From contig NZ_JASTLC010000001.1 of NCBI RefSeq assembly GCF_030499575.1, positions 2,938,001-3,002,000 of the forward strand: DNA of 64,000 bases. The letters run 5' to 3'. This DNA comes from Streptomyces sp. DG2A-72 (lineage in GTDB: Bacteria > Actinomycetota > Actinomycetes > Streptomycetales > Streptomycetaceae). The translations under genes and the position numbers were made by a program. Positions within the stretch are counted from its first letter, which is position 1. Every line of letters begins with the position of its first letter. A model generated the notes under the pieces. That model searched no databases. It saw only the letters and a list, made by a program, of their open reading frames with translations, and was not told the DNA's origin. This document shows positions 8,470 through 16,948 of the stretch, one piece after another.

Positions 8470-9615
8470 TCACACCCCGGACGAGACCTCAGTCTTCTCG
8501 TCCGAGCCGGCTTTTCCCTCGGCCGCCGCGATGGCGCGGTTGCGGCGGACGGAGGACCAGAAGGACCAGGCGATCAGGGTGACACCGATCAGGCCGGTGA
8601 TGACCTCGTGGATCTCGTACTGGATGGTGACGAGCAGAAGCACGGCGAGGGCGCCGATCGCGTAGTGCGCGCCGTGCTCCAGGTACACGTAGTCGTCGAG
8701 GGTGCCCTGGCGGACCAGGTAGACCGTGAGCGACCGGACGTACATCGCGCCGACACCGAGGCCTATGGCCATCAGGACGATGTCGTTGGTGATGGCGAAG
8801 GCACCGATGACTCCGTCGAAGGAGAACGACGCGTCCAGGACCTCGAGGTAGAGGAACATGAAGAACGCGGCCTTGCCGGCCAGGAGGATCGCCGGGCGTG
8901 GCTTGCCCTCGCGTTCCGCCGCTTCCTCCTCCTCGTGCTCACGCTCCTCCTCTTCCTCGAGCTTGTCCTCGAAGTAGCCGGAGAGACCGCCGACGATCAT
9001 GTACGTGATGAGACCGGCGACACCGGAGAGCAGAACCGTCTCCGCCTTGTCGACGTGCATACCGCCGTGCTGGTGGGCGTTGCTCGCGAAGGTCAGGGCC
9101 GAGATCAGCAGAACGATCAGCGCGATGCAGACCGACAGCATGTCGACCTTGCCGAGCTTGGCCAGCGGCCGCTCGATCCAGCCGAGCCACTTGATGTCAC
9201 GGTCCTCGAAGATGAAGTCGAGGAAGATCATCAGCAGGAACATACCGCCGAAGGCCGCGATCGACGGGTGAGCGTCGGTGACGAGCTGCTGGTAACGGTC
9301 CTTGTCGGTCAGCGCGAGGTCGACGGCCTCGATCGGACCCATCGAGGCGCTGACGGCGACGATGACGACAGGGAAGACCAGCCGCATGCCGAAGACGGCG
9401 ATTAGAATGCCGATCGTGAGGAAGATCCGCTGCCAGAAGGCATTCATCTTCTTCAGGATGCCGGCGTTGACCACTGCGTTGTCGAAGGACAGCGAGATCT
9501 CAAGGATGGAGAGGATCGCCACGATACCGAAGGCGGTCCACCCCCCGATGAGGACCGCCGCGACGAGGCCGAGCGCGGTGACCGCGAACGACCAGCCGAA
9601 GGTTTTCAGAACCAC
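8470..9615 (-). CDS. DUF475 / TerC-like integral membrane protein
   Basis: This 381-residue polytopic protein has about eight or nine hydrophobic segments. It carries the TerC-type acidic membrane motif ILEISLSFDNAVVNAG near residue 40 and a second copy-like motif LEVLDASFSFDGVIGA near 265; these paired Asp/Asn motifs are thought to form a metal or ion path. A cytoplasmic loop rich in Glu (EEEEEREHEEEEAA) separates the two halves. DUF475 proteins are the TerC relatives found in ter clusters. The GTG at 9615 is used, starting V-V-L-K-T-F-G. It lies between terD paralogues and the TerA-like gene, all leftward. Confidence 0.85.
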   Translation of the reverse strand: MVLKTFGWSFAVTALGLVAAVLIGGWTAFGIVAILSILEISLSFDNAVVNAGILKKMNAFWQRIFLTIGILIAVFGMRLVFPVVIVAVSASMGPIEAVDLALTDKDRYQQLVTDAHPSIAAFGGMFLLMIFLDFIFEDRDIKWLGWIERPLAKLGKVDMLSVCIALIVLLISALTFASNAHQHGGMHVDKAETVLLSGVAGLITYMIVGGLSGYFEDKLEEEEEREHEEEEAAEREGKPRPAILLAGKAAFFMFLYLEVLDASFSFDGVIGAFAITNDIVLMAIGLGVGAMYVRSLTVYLVRQGTLDDYVYLEHGAHYAIGALAVLLLVTIQYEIHEVITGLIGVTLIAWSFWSSVRRNRAIAAAEGKAGSDEKTEVSSGV

Positions 9616-9673
9616 TGGCTACCCAATCCCTTGTGTACGGGGTGTACGGGTCTCCCCCGCGCCGCACCCGGCT

Positions 9674-10249
9674 TTACGAAACGTTGACTCCAAAGTCTAG
9701 AGCGATGCCCCTCAGCCCCGACGCGTACCCCTGTCCCACGGCTCGGAACTTCCATTCGCCCTGGTAGCGGTAGACCTCGCCGAAGATCATGGCGGTCTCC
9801 GTGGAGGCATCCTCACTGAGGTCGTAGCGGGCGAGCTCCTGGCCGTCGGCCTGGTTCACGACGCGGATGAAGGCGTTGCTGACCTGACCGAAGGTCTGGC
9901 CACGCTCGTCGGCCATGTGGATCGAGACCGGGAAGACGATCTTCTCGCACTGGGCCGGCACCTTGGAGAGGTCGATCAGGATCGACTCGTCGTCGCCCTC
10001 GCCCTCACCGGTGAGGTTGTCACCGGTGTGCTCCACCGAGCCGTCCGGGCTCTTGAGCTGGTTGTAGAAGATGAACCACTCGTCACCCATGACCCGTCCG
10101 CCGTTGCACATCAGCGCGCTGGCGTCGAGGTCGAACGGGGCTCCGGTGGTGGAGCGAGCGTCCCAGCCGAGACCGATCAACACCTGAGTGAGGTTCGGTG
10201 CGGCCTTGGACAGGGAGACATTTCCTCCCTTGGCGAGCGTGACGCCCAT
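9674..10249 (-). CDS. terD: TerD-family calcium-binding stress protein (copy 1)
   Basis: This 191-residue compact TerD protein begins [14 protein letters not shown] and has [12 protein letters not shown], the acidic loop [13 protein letters not shown], and the C-terminal [18 protein letters not shown]. The paired acidic loops are the calcium sites of the family. It is closely related to the next gene (10358), and the two look like a tandem duplication. The ATG at 10249 follows GGGGAGGGA. A strong hairpin (10302-10336) separates it from the upstream copy, so it may have its own promoter in the short 52-base gap or depend on read-through. Confidence 0.92.
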   Translation of the reverse strand: MGVTLAKGGNVSLSKAAPNLTQVLIGLGWDARSTTGAPFDLDASALMCNGGRVMGDEWFIFYNQLKSPDGSVEHTGDNLTGEGEGDDESILIDLSKVPAQCEKIVFPVSIHMADERGQTFGQVSNAFIRVVNQADGQELARYDLSEDASTETAMIFGEVYRYQGEWKFRAVGQGYASGLRGIALDFGVNVS

Positions 10250-10301
10250 GATGCTGGTCCCTCCCCGGGTGAAGCCTGCGCGGTTGTACGGAGTCCTGTG
10301 C

Positions 10302-10336
10302 GCCCGGCGCCGCACCCAAACGGTGCGGCGCCGGGC
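10302..10336 (-). terminator. Hairpin terminator between the two terD copies
   Basis: Perfect 14-bp arms GCCCGGCGCCGCAC (10302-10315) and its complement (10323-10336) enclose a 7-base loop, starting 22 bases after the stop codon of the upstream terD copy. No long T run follows, as is usual in Streptomyces. Confidence 0.8.
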
Positions 10337-10357
10337 GGGTGAGGCAGTCGGACCGGC

Positions 10358-10933
10358 TCAGACGTTCACGCCGAAGTCCTGCGCGATGCCGCGCAGGCCC
10401 GAGGCGTAGCCCTGGCCGATGGCGCGGAACTTCCACTCCGCACCGTGCCGGTACAGCTCGCCGAAGACCATGGCGGTCTCCGTCGAGGCGTCCTCGGAGA
10501 GGTCGTACCGGGCGATCTCGGCGCCGCCGGCCTGGTTCACGACGCGGATGAACGCGTTGCGCACCTGGCCGAAAGACTGCTGGCGGTTCTCGGCGTCGTA
10601 GATCGAGACCGGGAAGACGATCTTCTCGACGTCCGCCGGGACACCGGCGAGGTTGACCTTGATCTGCTCGTCGTCGCCCTCGCCCTCACCGGTGAGGTTG
10701 TCACCGGTGTGCTCGACGGAGCCGTCCTGGCTCTTCAGGTTGTTGAAGAACACGAAGTTGGCGTCACTGCTGACCTTGCCCTCCGCGTTCGTCAGGATGG
10801 CGCTGGCGTCGAGGTCGAAGTCGGTGCCGGTGGTGGTACGAACGTCCCACCCCAGACCGACGATGACCGCGGTGAGACCAGGCGCCTCCTTGCTCAGCGA
10901 TACGTTGCCGCCCTTGCTGAGGCTGACTCCCAC
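10358..10933 (-). CDS. terD: TerD-family calcium-binding stress protein (copy 2)
   Basis: This 191-residue TerD protein is close to the copy at 9674. It has [31 protein letters not shown], the acidic loop [13 protein letters not shown] and the end [17 protein letters not shown]. The GTG at 10933 is preceded by GGGAGGA at proper spacing and is preferred over an open TTG at 10945. It stands first of the leftward ter genes after the peroxiredoxin. A possible extracytoplasmic-sigma promoter lies 57-85 bases upstream. Expected role: calcium-binding cytoplasmic protein involved in stress and development, from work on Streptomyces TerD proteins. Confidence 0.92.
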   Translation of the reverse strand: MGVSLSKGGNVSLSKEAPGLTAVIVGLGWDVRTTTGTDFDLDASAILTNAEGKVSSDANFVFFNNLKSQDGSVEHTGDNLTGEGEGDDEQIKVNLAGVPADVEKIVFPVSIYDAENRQQSFGQVRNAFIRVVNQAGGAEIARYDLSEDASTETAMVFGELYRHGAEWKFRAIGQGYASGLRGIAQDFGVNV

Positions 10934-10989
10934 GAGTCCTCCCAATGGTGTCCAGGGGCGGTCAGCCCCGTTGTGCGTTGGTATCGGAT

Positions 10990-11018
10990 CAACGTCTCGA
11001 TCCTAGTGACGGGTTCCC
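10990..11018 (-). promoter_or_regulatory. Candidate ECF-sigma-like promoter of terD
   Basis: On the minus strand GGGAAC (11018-11013) is followed by 18 bases and CGTTG (10994-10990). This resembles the GGAAT-N18-GTT pattern of SigR-type stress promoters, with one mismatch at -35. It would give a leader of about 50 bases before the GTG at 10933. Inference from pattern only. Confidence 0.3.
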
Positions 11019-11045
11019 GGACCTCGCAGGCCTGGAACCGAACAA

Positions 11046-11504
11046 TCACAGGGTGTCGAGCGCCTTCACGTACTCGTTCAGGTCACGGGCGTCCGGCAGA
11101 CCGTTGACGACGGTCCAGCGCACCACGCCTTCCTTGTCGATGACGAAGGTCCCGCGCACCGCGCAGCCCTTGTCCTCGTCGAAGACGCCGTATGCGCGCG
11201 AGGTCTCGCCGTGCGGCCAGAAGTCGGACAGCAGGGGGTACTCCAGGCCCTCCTGCTCGGCGAAGACGCGCAGGGTGTGGATGGAGTCGTTGGAGACGGC
11301 GAGCAGCTGGGTGTCGCGGTCGGTGAACTTCGGCAGGTTGTCGCGCAGCTCGCACAGCTCGCCGGTGCACACGCCGGTGAAGGCGAACGGGTAGAAGAGC
11401 AGCACCACGTTCTTGTCGCCGCGGAAGTCGGACAGCTGCACGGTCCTGCCGTGGTTGTCCTTGAGCTCGAAGTCGGGTGCCTTGTCGCCGACCTGGATCG
11501 CCAT
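11046..11504 (-). CDS. AhpC/TSA-family peroxiredoxin (AhpE-like)
   Basis: This 152-residue thiol peroxidase has the peroxidatic motif [18 protein letters not shown], with the catalytic Cys at GVC and the conserved Thr and downstream Arg. A second Cys three residues after the first Glu (ELC) is close by and may or may not resolve. The length and sequence fit the AhpE/BCP group that reduces hydrogen peroxide and organic hydroperoxides in the cytosol. The order peroxiredoxin, DUF3052, aceE is also found in mycobacteria (ahpE, Rv2239c-Rv2240c region, aceE), so the linkage is ancient. The ATG at 11504 is preceded by AAAGGG. Confidence 0.92.
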   Translation of the reverse strand: MAIQVGDKAPDFELKDNHGRTVQLSDFRGDKNVVLLFYPFAFTGVCTGELCELRDNLPKFTDRDTQLLAVSNDSIHTLRVFAEQEGLEYPLLSDFWPHGETSRAYGVFDEDKGCAVRGTFVIDKEGVVRWTVVNGLPDARDLNEYVKALDTL

Positions 11505-11576
11505 CGTCGTAGAACCCTTTCGGTGGGGCTGTTCGGGTGGTGAGAACACCCTATGCAGCGTCCACCTCGGGCCGTC

Positions 11577-11608
11577 GGACGGGCTGAGTGAATTCATTCA
11601 GCCCGTCC
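11577..11608 (-). terminator. Terminator of the DUF3052 gene
   Basis: Perfect 11-bp arms GGACGGGCTGA (11577-11587) and TCAGCCCGTCC (11598-11608) with a 10-base AT-rich loop lie 22 bases past the stop codon of the DUF3052 gene. It implies that the peroxiredoxin downstream has its own promoter. Confidence 0.8.
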
Positions 11609-11630
11609 GCCGTTCGGGGACGAGGCCGGG

Positions 11631-12062
11631 TTACTTCTTGGACTTGGCGGCCTTGGGCGTCACCAGCCGGCTGCCACTCCAGTCCTTGCCCACGCTGACG
11701 CTCTTGGACGCGGACAGCCCTGCCGTGGTCGCGGCTTCAGAGATGTCGCTCGGCTCAACGTAGCCGTCGCGGCCGGTCTTCGGCGTCAGCAACAGGATCG
11801 AGCCGCCCTCTTCGATGTACGTGGTGGCGTCCACCAGCACATCCGTGAGGTCGCCGTCCTCGTCGCGGAACCAGAGCACCACGGCATCGGCGACGTCGTC
11901 GTAGTCCTCGTCCACAAGGTCACTGCCGATCACTTGCTCAATGGCCTCGCGGAGCTCCTGGTCTACGTCCTCGTCGTAGCCGATCTCCTGGACCACCTGC
12001 TCGGGCTGGAACCCCAGCCTGACGGCAGGGCTCGTCTCCGCGTGGTCCGCGGTCGCGCTCAC
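11631..12062 (-). CDS. DUF3052 family protein
   Basis: This 143-residue acidic protein matches the DUF3052 family. It contains RLGFQPEQVVQEIGYDEDVD near the start, a central acidic segment DEDYDDVADAVVLWFRDEDGDL, and the end SGSRLVTPK followed by a Lys-rich tail. The family is actinobacterial and of unknown function, and sits next to aceE in many genera. The GTG at 12062 follows a textbook AGGAGG at 6-base spacing. It is divergent from aceE, with a 351-base region between the two start codons, so co-regulation is possible. Confidence 0.88.
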   Translation of the reverse strand: MSATADHAETSPAVRLGFQPEQVVQEIGYDEDVDQELREAIEQVIGSDLVDEDYDDVADAVVLWFRDEDGDLTDVLVDATTYIEEGGSILLLTPKTGRDGYVEPSDISEAATTAGLSASKSVSVGKDWSGSRLVTPKAAKSKK

Positions 12063-12413
12063 GGGTTGCCTCCTGATCATGTCTTGGTGAATGTCTCAGC
12101 CACGCGCGTGCGCGAAGCATTGGCCGTAGTCCACACGGGCGGGGCGGATCGCGCAAGTACCCGGCCGTTCAGACCGCCGAAACGGTGACGATCCTGGCTG
12201 TCTCACCGCAACTCCCGGCAGGACGCCCCAAGCCGTTCGTGACATACGCCACACCTTTCTGCCCTCTTTGCGCGTTTGGGAACCCTATAGGAGCGTCAAG
12301 CTTGGGTTACCTCGAAGTAGAGATGACGTTTGGCATGCCGAGGTAGACGATGGTGGACGGTGCTGGGCACCCGCAAACCCCGAAAAGCAGCCCTCCGACA
12401 GGTAAGGAACACC
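12063..12413. other. Divergent intergenic region between the DUF3052 gene and aceE
   Basis: This 351-base stretch has no convincing gene. It must hold promoters for both neighbours. I see AT-rich patches around 12281-12291 (AACCCTATAGG) and an imperfect inverted repeat ACCTCG (12310) with CGAGGT (12340) about 80 bases before the aceE start, but no unambiguous -35/-10 pair. The aceE ribosome site AAGGA lies directly before 12414. Confidence 0.5.
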
Positions 12414-15161
12414 GTGGCTTCCGGATCCGATCGAAACCCGATCATCATTGGCGGCCTTCCGAGTCAGGTTCCTGACTTCGATCCCGAGGAAACCCAGGAG
12501 TGGCTCGACTCCCTCGATGCCGCCGTCGACGAGCGCGGCCGGGAGCGGGCCCGCTATCTGATGCTGCGGCTGATCGAGCGGGCCCGTGAGAAGCGCGTGG
12601 CCGTGCCCGAGATGCGCAGCACGGACTACGTCAACACGATCGCCACCAAGGACGAGCCGTTCTTTCCAGGCAACGAGGAGATCGAGCGCAAGATCCTCAA
12701 CGCGACGCGCTGGAACGCCGCGGTGATGGTCTCGCGCGCCCAGCGTCCCGGCATCGGCGTCGGCGGTCACATCGCCACTTTCGCCTCCTCCGCCTCCCTC
12801 TACGACGTGGGCTTCAACCACTTCTTCCGCGGCAAGGACGAGGGCGACGGCGGCGACCAGGTCTTCTTCCAGGGGCATGCCTCACCGGGCATCTACGCCC
12901 GCGCGTTCCTGCTGGACCGCCTGAGCGAGGAGAACCTGGACGGGTTCCGGCAGGAGCAGTCGAAGGCACCGCACGGGCTGTCCAGCTATCCGCATCCGCG
13001 GTCGATGCCGGACTTCTGGGAGTTCCCGACGGTGTCGATGGGCCTCGGCCCGATCGGCGCGATCTACCAGGCGCGGATGAATCGCTACATGGAGGCGCGC
13101 GGGATCGCGGACACCTCCAAGTCGCATGTGTGGGCCTTCCTCGGGGACGGCGAGATGGACGAGCCGGAGTCGCTCGGCCAGCTGTCCATCGCGGCCCGTG
13201 AGGGCCTCGACAACCTGACCTTCGTCGTCAACTGCAACCTGCAGCGCCTGGACGGCCCGGTACGCGGCAACGGAAAGATCATCCAGGAGCTGGAGTCGGT
13301 CTTCCGGGGTGCCGGCTGGAATGTGATCAAGCTGGTCTGGGACCGCACCTGGGACCCGCTGCTGGCCCAGGACCGGGACGGTGTGCTCGTCAACCGGATG
13401 AACACGACGCCGGACGGGCAGTTCCAGACGTACGCCACCGAGACCGGTGCCTACATCCGCGACCACTTCTTCGGTGACGACCACCGGCTGCGCGCGATGG
13501 TCGAGAACATGACCGACGACCAGATCCTGCACCTGGGCCGCGGCGGCCACGACCACCGGAAGATCTTCGCGGCGTTCTCGGCGGCCAAGGCGCACAAGGG
13601 TCAGCCGACGGTGATCCTGGCCAAGACGATCAAGGGCTGGACGCTGGGCCCGAACTTCGAGGGCCGCAACGCCACGCACCAGATGAAGAAGCTGACGGTC
13701 GCCGACCTCAAGGGCTTCCGCGACCGGCTGCACCTGCCGATCTCCGACAAGGAGCTGGAGAGCGGGCTCCCGCCGTACTACCACCCGGGGCGGGACTCCG
13801 AGGAGATCCAGTACATGCACGACCGCCGCAATGGACTCGGCGGTTACGTCCCGACCCGCGTCGTGCGCTCCGAGCCGCTGACGCTGCCGGAGGACAAGAC
13901 GTACGCGACCGTGAAGAAAGGCTCCGGCCAGCAGTCGATCGCGACGACCATGGCCTTCGTGCGGCTCCTCAAGGACCTCATGCGGGACAAGGAGATCGGC
14001 AAGCGGTTCGTGCTGATCGCGCCGGACGAGTACCGCACGTTCGGCATGGACTCGTTCTTCCCGAGCGCGAAGATCTACAACCCGCTGGGCCAGCAGTACG
14101 AGTCCGTCGACCGTGAACTGCTCCTCGCGTACAAGGAGTCGCCGACCGGGCAGATGCTGCATGACGGCATCTCCGAGGCGGGCTGTACGGCGTCGCTGAT
14201 CGCGGCGGGTTCGTCGTACGCCACGCATGGCGAGCCGCTCATCCCGGTGTACGTCTTCTACTCGATGTTCGGTTTCCAGCGCACCGGCGACCAGTTCTGG
14301 CAGATGTCGGACCAGTTGGCGCGCGGCTTTGTGCTGGGCGCGACGGCGGGCCGTACGACTCTGACCGGTGAGGGTCTGCAACACGCCGACGGACACTCGC
14401 AGTTGCTGGCCTCGACCAACCCGGGCTGTGTGGCGTACGACCCGGCGTACTCGTACGAGATCGCGCACATCGTGCAGGACGGGCTGCGGCGGATGTACGG
14501 CGGCGACGCGGAGCATCCGCACGGCGAGGACGTCTTCTACTACCTCACCGTCTACAACGAGCCGATCCAGCACCCGGCCGAGCCTGCCGACGTCGATGTC
14601 GAGGGCATCCTCAAGGGCATCCACCGGATCTCGGCCGGGACGGCGGGGTCGATTCCGGCGCAGATCATGGCGTCCGGTGTGGCGGTGCCGTGGGCGCTGG
14701 AGGCGCAGCGGATTCTCGCCGAGGAGTGGAACGTGAAGGCCGACGTGTGGTCGGCGACCTCCTGGAACGAGCTGCGGCGCGAGGCCGTGGCATGCGAGGA
14801 GCACAACCTGCTGCATCCCGAGGAGGAGCAGCGGGTGCCGTGGGTGACACGGAAGCTGAGCGGGGCCGAGGGACCGTTCGTGGCGGTTTCCGACTGGATG
14901 CGGGCGGTTCCGGACCAGATCTCGCGGTGGGTGCCCGGGACTTACCAGTCACTGGGGGCCGATGGCTTCGGGTTCGCGGACACCCGTGGGGCGGCTCGGC
15001 GGTTCTTCCACATCGACGCGCAGTCGATCGTGGTGGGTGTGCTGACCGAGCTGGCGAAGGAGGGGAAGGTGGATCGGTCGGTGCTGAAGCAGGCCGTCGA
15101 CCGGTACCAGTTGCTGGATGTCTCGGCTGCCGATCCCGGGGTTGCGGGCGGCGACGCGTAG
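12414..15161 (+). CDS. aceE: Pyruvate dehydrogenase E1 component (homodimeric)
   Basis: This 915-residue protein is the homodimeric E1 of the pyruvate dehydrogenase complex. It uses thiamine diphosphate to decarboxylate pyruvate and passes the acetyl group to lipoylated E2, supplying acetyl-CoA. The cofactor motif [10 protein letters not shown] begins near residue 244 and closes with [14 protein letters not shown]. Other conserved blocks are [14 protein letters not shown] and [12 protein letters not shown]. The GTG at 12414 follows AAGGAACACC and begins [13 protein letters not shown]. Its product feeds the fatty-acid operon 11 kb away. A hairpin terminator follows at 15195. Confidence 0.97.
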   Translation: MASGSDRNPIIIGGLPSQVPDFDPEETQEWLDSLDAAVDERGRERARYLMLRLIERAREKRVAVPEMRSTDYVNTIATKDEPFFPGNEEIERKILNATRWNAAVMVSRAQRPGIGVGGHIATFASSASLYDVGFNHFFRGKDEGDGGDQVFFQGHASPGIYARAFLLDRLSEENLDGFRQEQSKAPHGLSSYPHPRSMPDFWEFPTVSMGLGPIGAIYQARMNRYMEARGIADTSKSHVWAFLGDGEMDEPESLGQLSIAAREGLDNLTFVVNCNLQRLDGPVRGNGKIIQELESVFRGAGWNVIKLVWDRTWDPLLAQDRDGVLVNRMNTTPDGQFQTYATETGAYIRDHFFGDDHRLRAMVENMTDDQILHLGRGGHDHRKIFAAFSAAKAHKGQPTVILAKTIKGWTLGPNFEGRNATHQMKKLTVADLKGFRDRLHLPISDKELESGLPPYYHPGRDSEEIQYMHDRRNGLGGYVPTRVVRSEPLTLPEDKTYATVKKGSGQQSIATTMAFVRLLKDLMRDKEIGKRFVLIAPDEYRTFGMDSFFPSAKIYNPLGQQYESVDRELLLAYKESPTGQMLHDGISEAGCTASLIAAGSSYATHGEPLIPVYVFYSMFGFQRTGDQFWQMSDQLARGFVLGATAGRTTLTGEGLQHADGHSQLLASTNPGCVAYDPAYSYEIAHIVQDGLRRMYGGDAEHPHGEDVFYYLTVYNEPIQHPAEPADVDVEGILKGIHRISAGTAGSIPAQIMASGVAVPWALEAQRILAEEWNVKADVWSATSWNELRREAVACEEHNLLHPEEEQRVPWVTRKLSGAEGPFVAVSDWMRAVPDQISRWVPGTYQSLGADGFGFADTRGAARRFFHIDAQSIVVGVLTELAKEGKVDRSVLKQAVDRYQLLDVSAADPGVAGGDA

Positions 15162-15194
15162 CGCTGCGAAGCGCTGCGCGAGGCTTGGCGGTTG

Positions 15195-15227
15195 AAGGGC
15201 GGTGAGGCCTGCGGCTTCACCGCCCTT
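15195..15227 (+). terminator. aceE terminator
   Basis: Perfect 11-bp arms AAGGGCGGTGA (15195-15205) and TCACCGCCCTT (15217-15227) with an 11-base loop, followed by TTC, lie 33 bases after the aceE stop. This is a typical rho-independent structure and sits just upstream of the ion channel start. Confidence 0.82.
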
Positions 15228-15249
15228 TCACGTTCCCTACGATGCGGAC

Positions 15250-16053
15250 ATGGATGCGGGCTTGGATTCGGGCATGGGGTCGGGCTTCGAGGCGCAATCG
15301 GCGCAGGAGCGTTGGGAACGGCGCACCCAGCGGCCTCTGATGGTGCTTGCCGTGCTGTTCGCCGTCGCCTATGCCGTGCCGATCGTGGACACGTCCGCGG
15401 GGCGCTCGCTGACGGTGGCCTGCACGGTGGTCGAGTGGGTGGTGTGGGGGGCGTTCGCCGCCGACTATCTGGTGCGGCTCGTACTGGCGCGGCACCGCGC
15501 GGAGTTCGTACGGCGGCACTGGCTGGACCTGTGTGCGGTGATGCTGCCGCTCGTGCAGCCGCTGCGGCTGCTGCGGATCGTGTCCACGGTGTTGCTGGTG
15601 GGGCAGCGGGCGCGGATGGCCTCGCAGATCCGGTTGACGACGTATGTCGCCGGGGCGGTGGTGGCGTTGCTGATGTTCGGGTCGCTTGCGGTGCTGTCGG
15701 TGGAGCGGGAGTCGCCGGACGGGAACATCAAGACGCTGGGTGATGCGGTGTGGTGGTCCTTCACGACGATGACGACCGTGGGGTATGGCGATCATGCGCC
15801 GACCACTGGGCTGGGGCGGATTCTGGCGGTCGGGCTGATGTTGTCCGGGATCGCGCTGCTGGGTGTCGTCACGGCGAATATCGCCGCGTGGTTCATTGCG
15901 CGGTTCGAGTCTGATGACGCGCAGGAGCGGCGGCAGACGGAGGCGATCTCCGTGCTGACGGAGGAGGTTCGGGCGTTGCGGGCGGAGGTCGCGGCGTTGT
16001 CGGGGGCGGCGGGGGCTGTGGTGCCGGGGGGCAGGGACGGGCGGCGTCCGTAG
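15250..16053 (+). CDS. Voltage-gated-type potassium channel
   Basis: This 267-residue membrane protein has the layout of a six-segment channel. Early hydrophobic segments lie at about 30-90. An Arg-rich S4-like helix (QPLRLLRIVSTVLLVGQRAR) sits near 110-130. The pore carries the potassium selectivity filter TTVGYGDHAP (about 175-184), followed by the inner helix and a C-terminal coiled coil starting FESDDAQERRQTEAISVL. It is expected to conduct potassium across the cytoplasmic membrane. The ATG at 15250 overlaps the tail of the aceE terminator region, suggesting its promoter lies within aceE's 3' end or that transcripts are processed. Confidence 0.9.
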   Translation: MDAGLDSGMGSGFEAQSAQERWERRTQRPLMVLAVLFAVAYAVPIVDTSAGRSLTVACTVVEWVVWGAFAADYLVRLVLARHRAEFVRRHWLDLCAVMLPLVQPLRLLRIVSTVLLVGQRARMASQIRLTTYVAGAVVALLMFGSLAVLSVERESPDGNIKTLGDAVWWSFTTMTTVGYGDHAPTTGLGRILAVGLMLSGIALLGVVTANIAAWFIARFESDDAQERRQTEAISVLTEEVRALRAEVAALSGAAGAVVPGGRDGRRP

Positions 16054-16086
16054 TCGCGTTGCCCGGGGTGAGGGCTGGGCGGGGTG

Positions 16087-16329
16087 GGTCGCGCAGCCCG
16101 GCGCCGACGGGGTGCCGCCTGCGCCCACCCGTGCCGCCCCAGGCGGCACGAATGCCCGCAGCTTGGCGACCCGCGCCGCCACCCCAGGGCGGGCACCGAC
16201 CTCGCGGCACGCACACCCGCAGCTTGGCCACCCACGCCGCCACCCCAGGGCGGGCACCGACCGCGCGGCACGCACACCCGCAGCTTGCGGCAAGCGTGCC
16301 GACCTAGGGGCGCGGGGAACTGCGCGACC
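16087..16329. repeat. Composite repeat with 61-bp tandem units
   Basis: A type-C element (from 16087) has the hairpin arms GTGCCGCCT (16112-16120) and AGGCGGCAC (16141-16149). It is followed by two 61-bp direct repeats (16157-16217 and 16218-16278, each starting CGCAGCTTGG), then a truncated third unit (16279 on), and a minus-oriented type-A core at 16306-16329. Together they fill the 322-base gap between converging genes; I see no gene in the gap. Confidence 0.85.
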
Positions 16330-16375
16330 AGCCCCCACCGGCCCGCAGCTTTGTCACGCTGCCTCCAGCGGAGCG

Positions 16376-16681
16376 CTAGAGCAGGCCCTGGCCTGGGGTT
16401 GTTGTGCCTGCTAGCCAGAGGATGGCCAGGAGGGTGTCGATCACGCCGAGGACTAGGGCGATGAGGGCCGGGAGTGGGCGGGCTGTTGACCAGGTTCGGC
16501 CCATGGAGAGCCAGCCGCAGGCCATGGCCACGGGGCCGAGGATGATGCCCAGGGTGAAGAAGCCGGCGATGGCGCAGATCGCTCCGATGATGCCGAGGGT
16601 CGCGCGATCCGGCCCGGTCCGTGACCACGTCCGGCCACGTGAGCGGGGGTACCTGCGCGTTCCGTGTCCGAAGCCCGCCAT
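16376..16681 (-). CDS. Small DUF4190-like membrane protein
   Basis: This 101-residue protein has a basic N-terminal third (RRYPRSRGRTWSRTG) followed by two strongly hydrophobic helices: LGIIGAICAIAGFFTLGIIL near 37-56, and ALIALVLGVIDTLLAILWLAG near 75-95. The pattern fits DUF4190-type two-helix membrane proteins of actinobacteria, whose function is unknown. The ATG at 16681 follows CGGGAG with 6-base spacing. It stands alone: a repeat block lies downstream and a long hairpin upstream. Confidence 0.72.
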   Translation of the reverse strand: MAGFGHGTRRYPRSRGRTWSRTGPDRATLGIIGAICAIAGFFTLGIILGPVAMACGWLSMGRTWSTARPLPALIALVLGVIDTLLAILWLAGTTTPGQGLL

Positions 16682-16751
16682 GTCAACTCCCGGGGCCCGT
16701 CGATCGGTTCGGTCGGCGGGACGAGTACCCCCGGTGCCCTTTCTAACCCTG

Positions 16752-16798
16752 CGGGACTGCGGCGCGCCGCCCCCCTCCGGCAGCGCGCCGCAGTCCCG
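16752..16798. terminator. Long perfect hairpin downstream of the MFS gene
   Basis: Perfect 16-bp arms (16752-16767 and 16783-16798, arm CGGGACTGCGGCGCGC) enclose a 15-base loop. It lies about 150 bases beyond the stop of the leftward MFS gene and 70 bases upstream of the DUF4190-like start, so it can isolate the two. The stretch 16799-16948 shows nothing else I can support. Confidence 0.7.
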
Positions 16799-16948
16799 GT
16801 CGCCCTTCTCGTCGTACGAACTTGCCTCTGGAACATGCCGCACGAAGGACGTGACCACTGTGAACCGTGGCGCGTGCCGGGTGCGAGGAATCTTTAGCGT
16901 TGTCACCCTGATGGGCGAAATCGCCGTAGATTCCGCAGTGTTGAGCGC

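Noticed and set aside
12882..14816. A 644-codon open frame opposite aceE
   Set aside because: aceE motifs on the plus strand are unambiguous. The antisense frame has no start signal or known domain.
16157..16329. Tandem 61-bp units as a CRISPR array
   Set aside because: The units are full-length direct repeats without unique spacers, and no cas genes are present.
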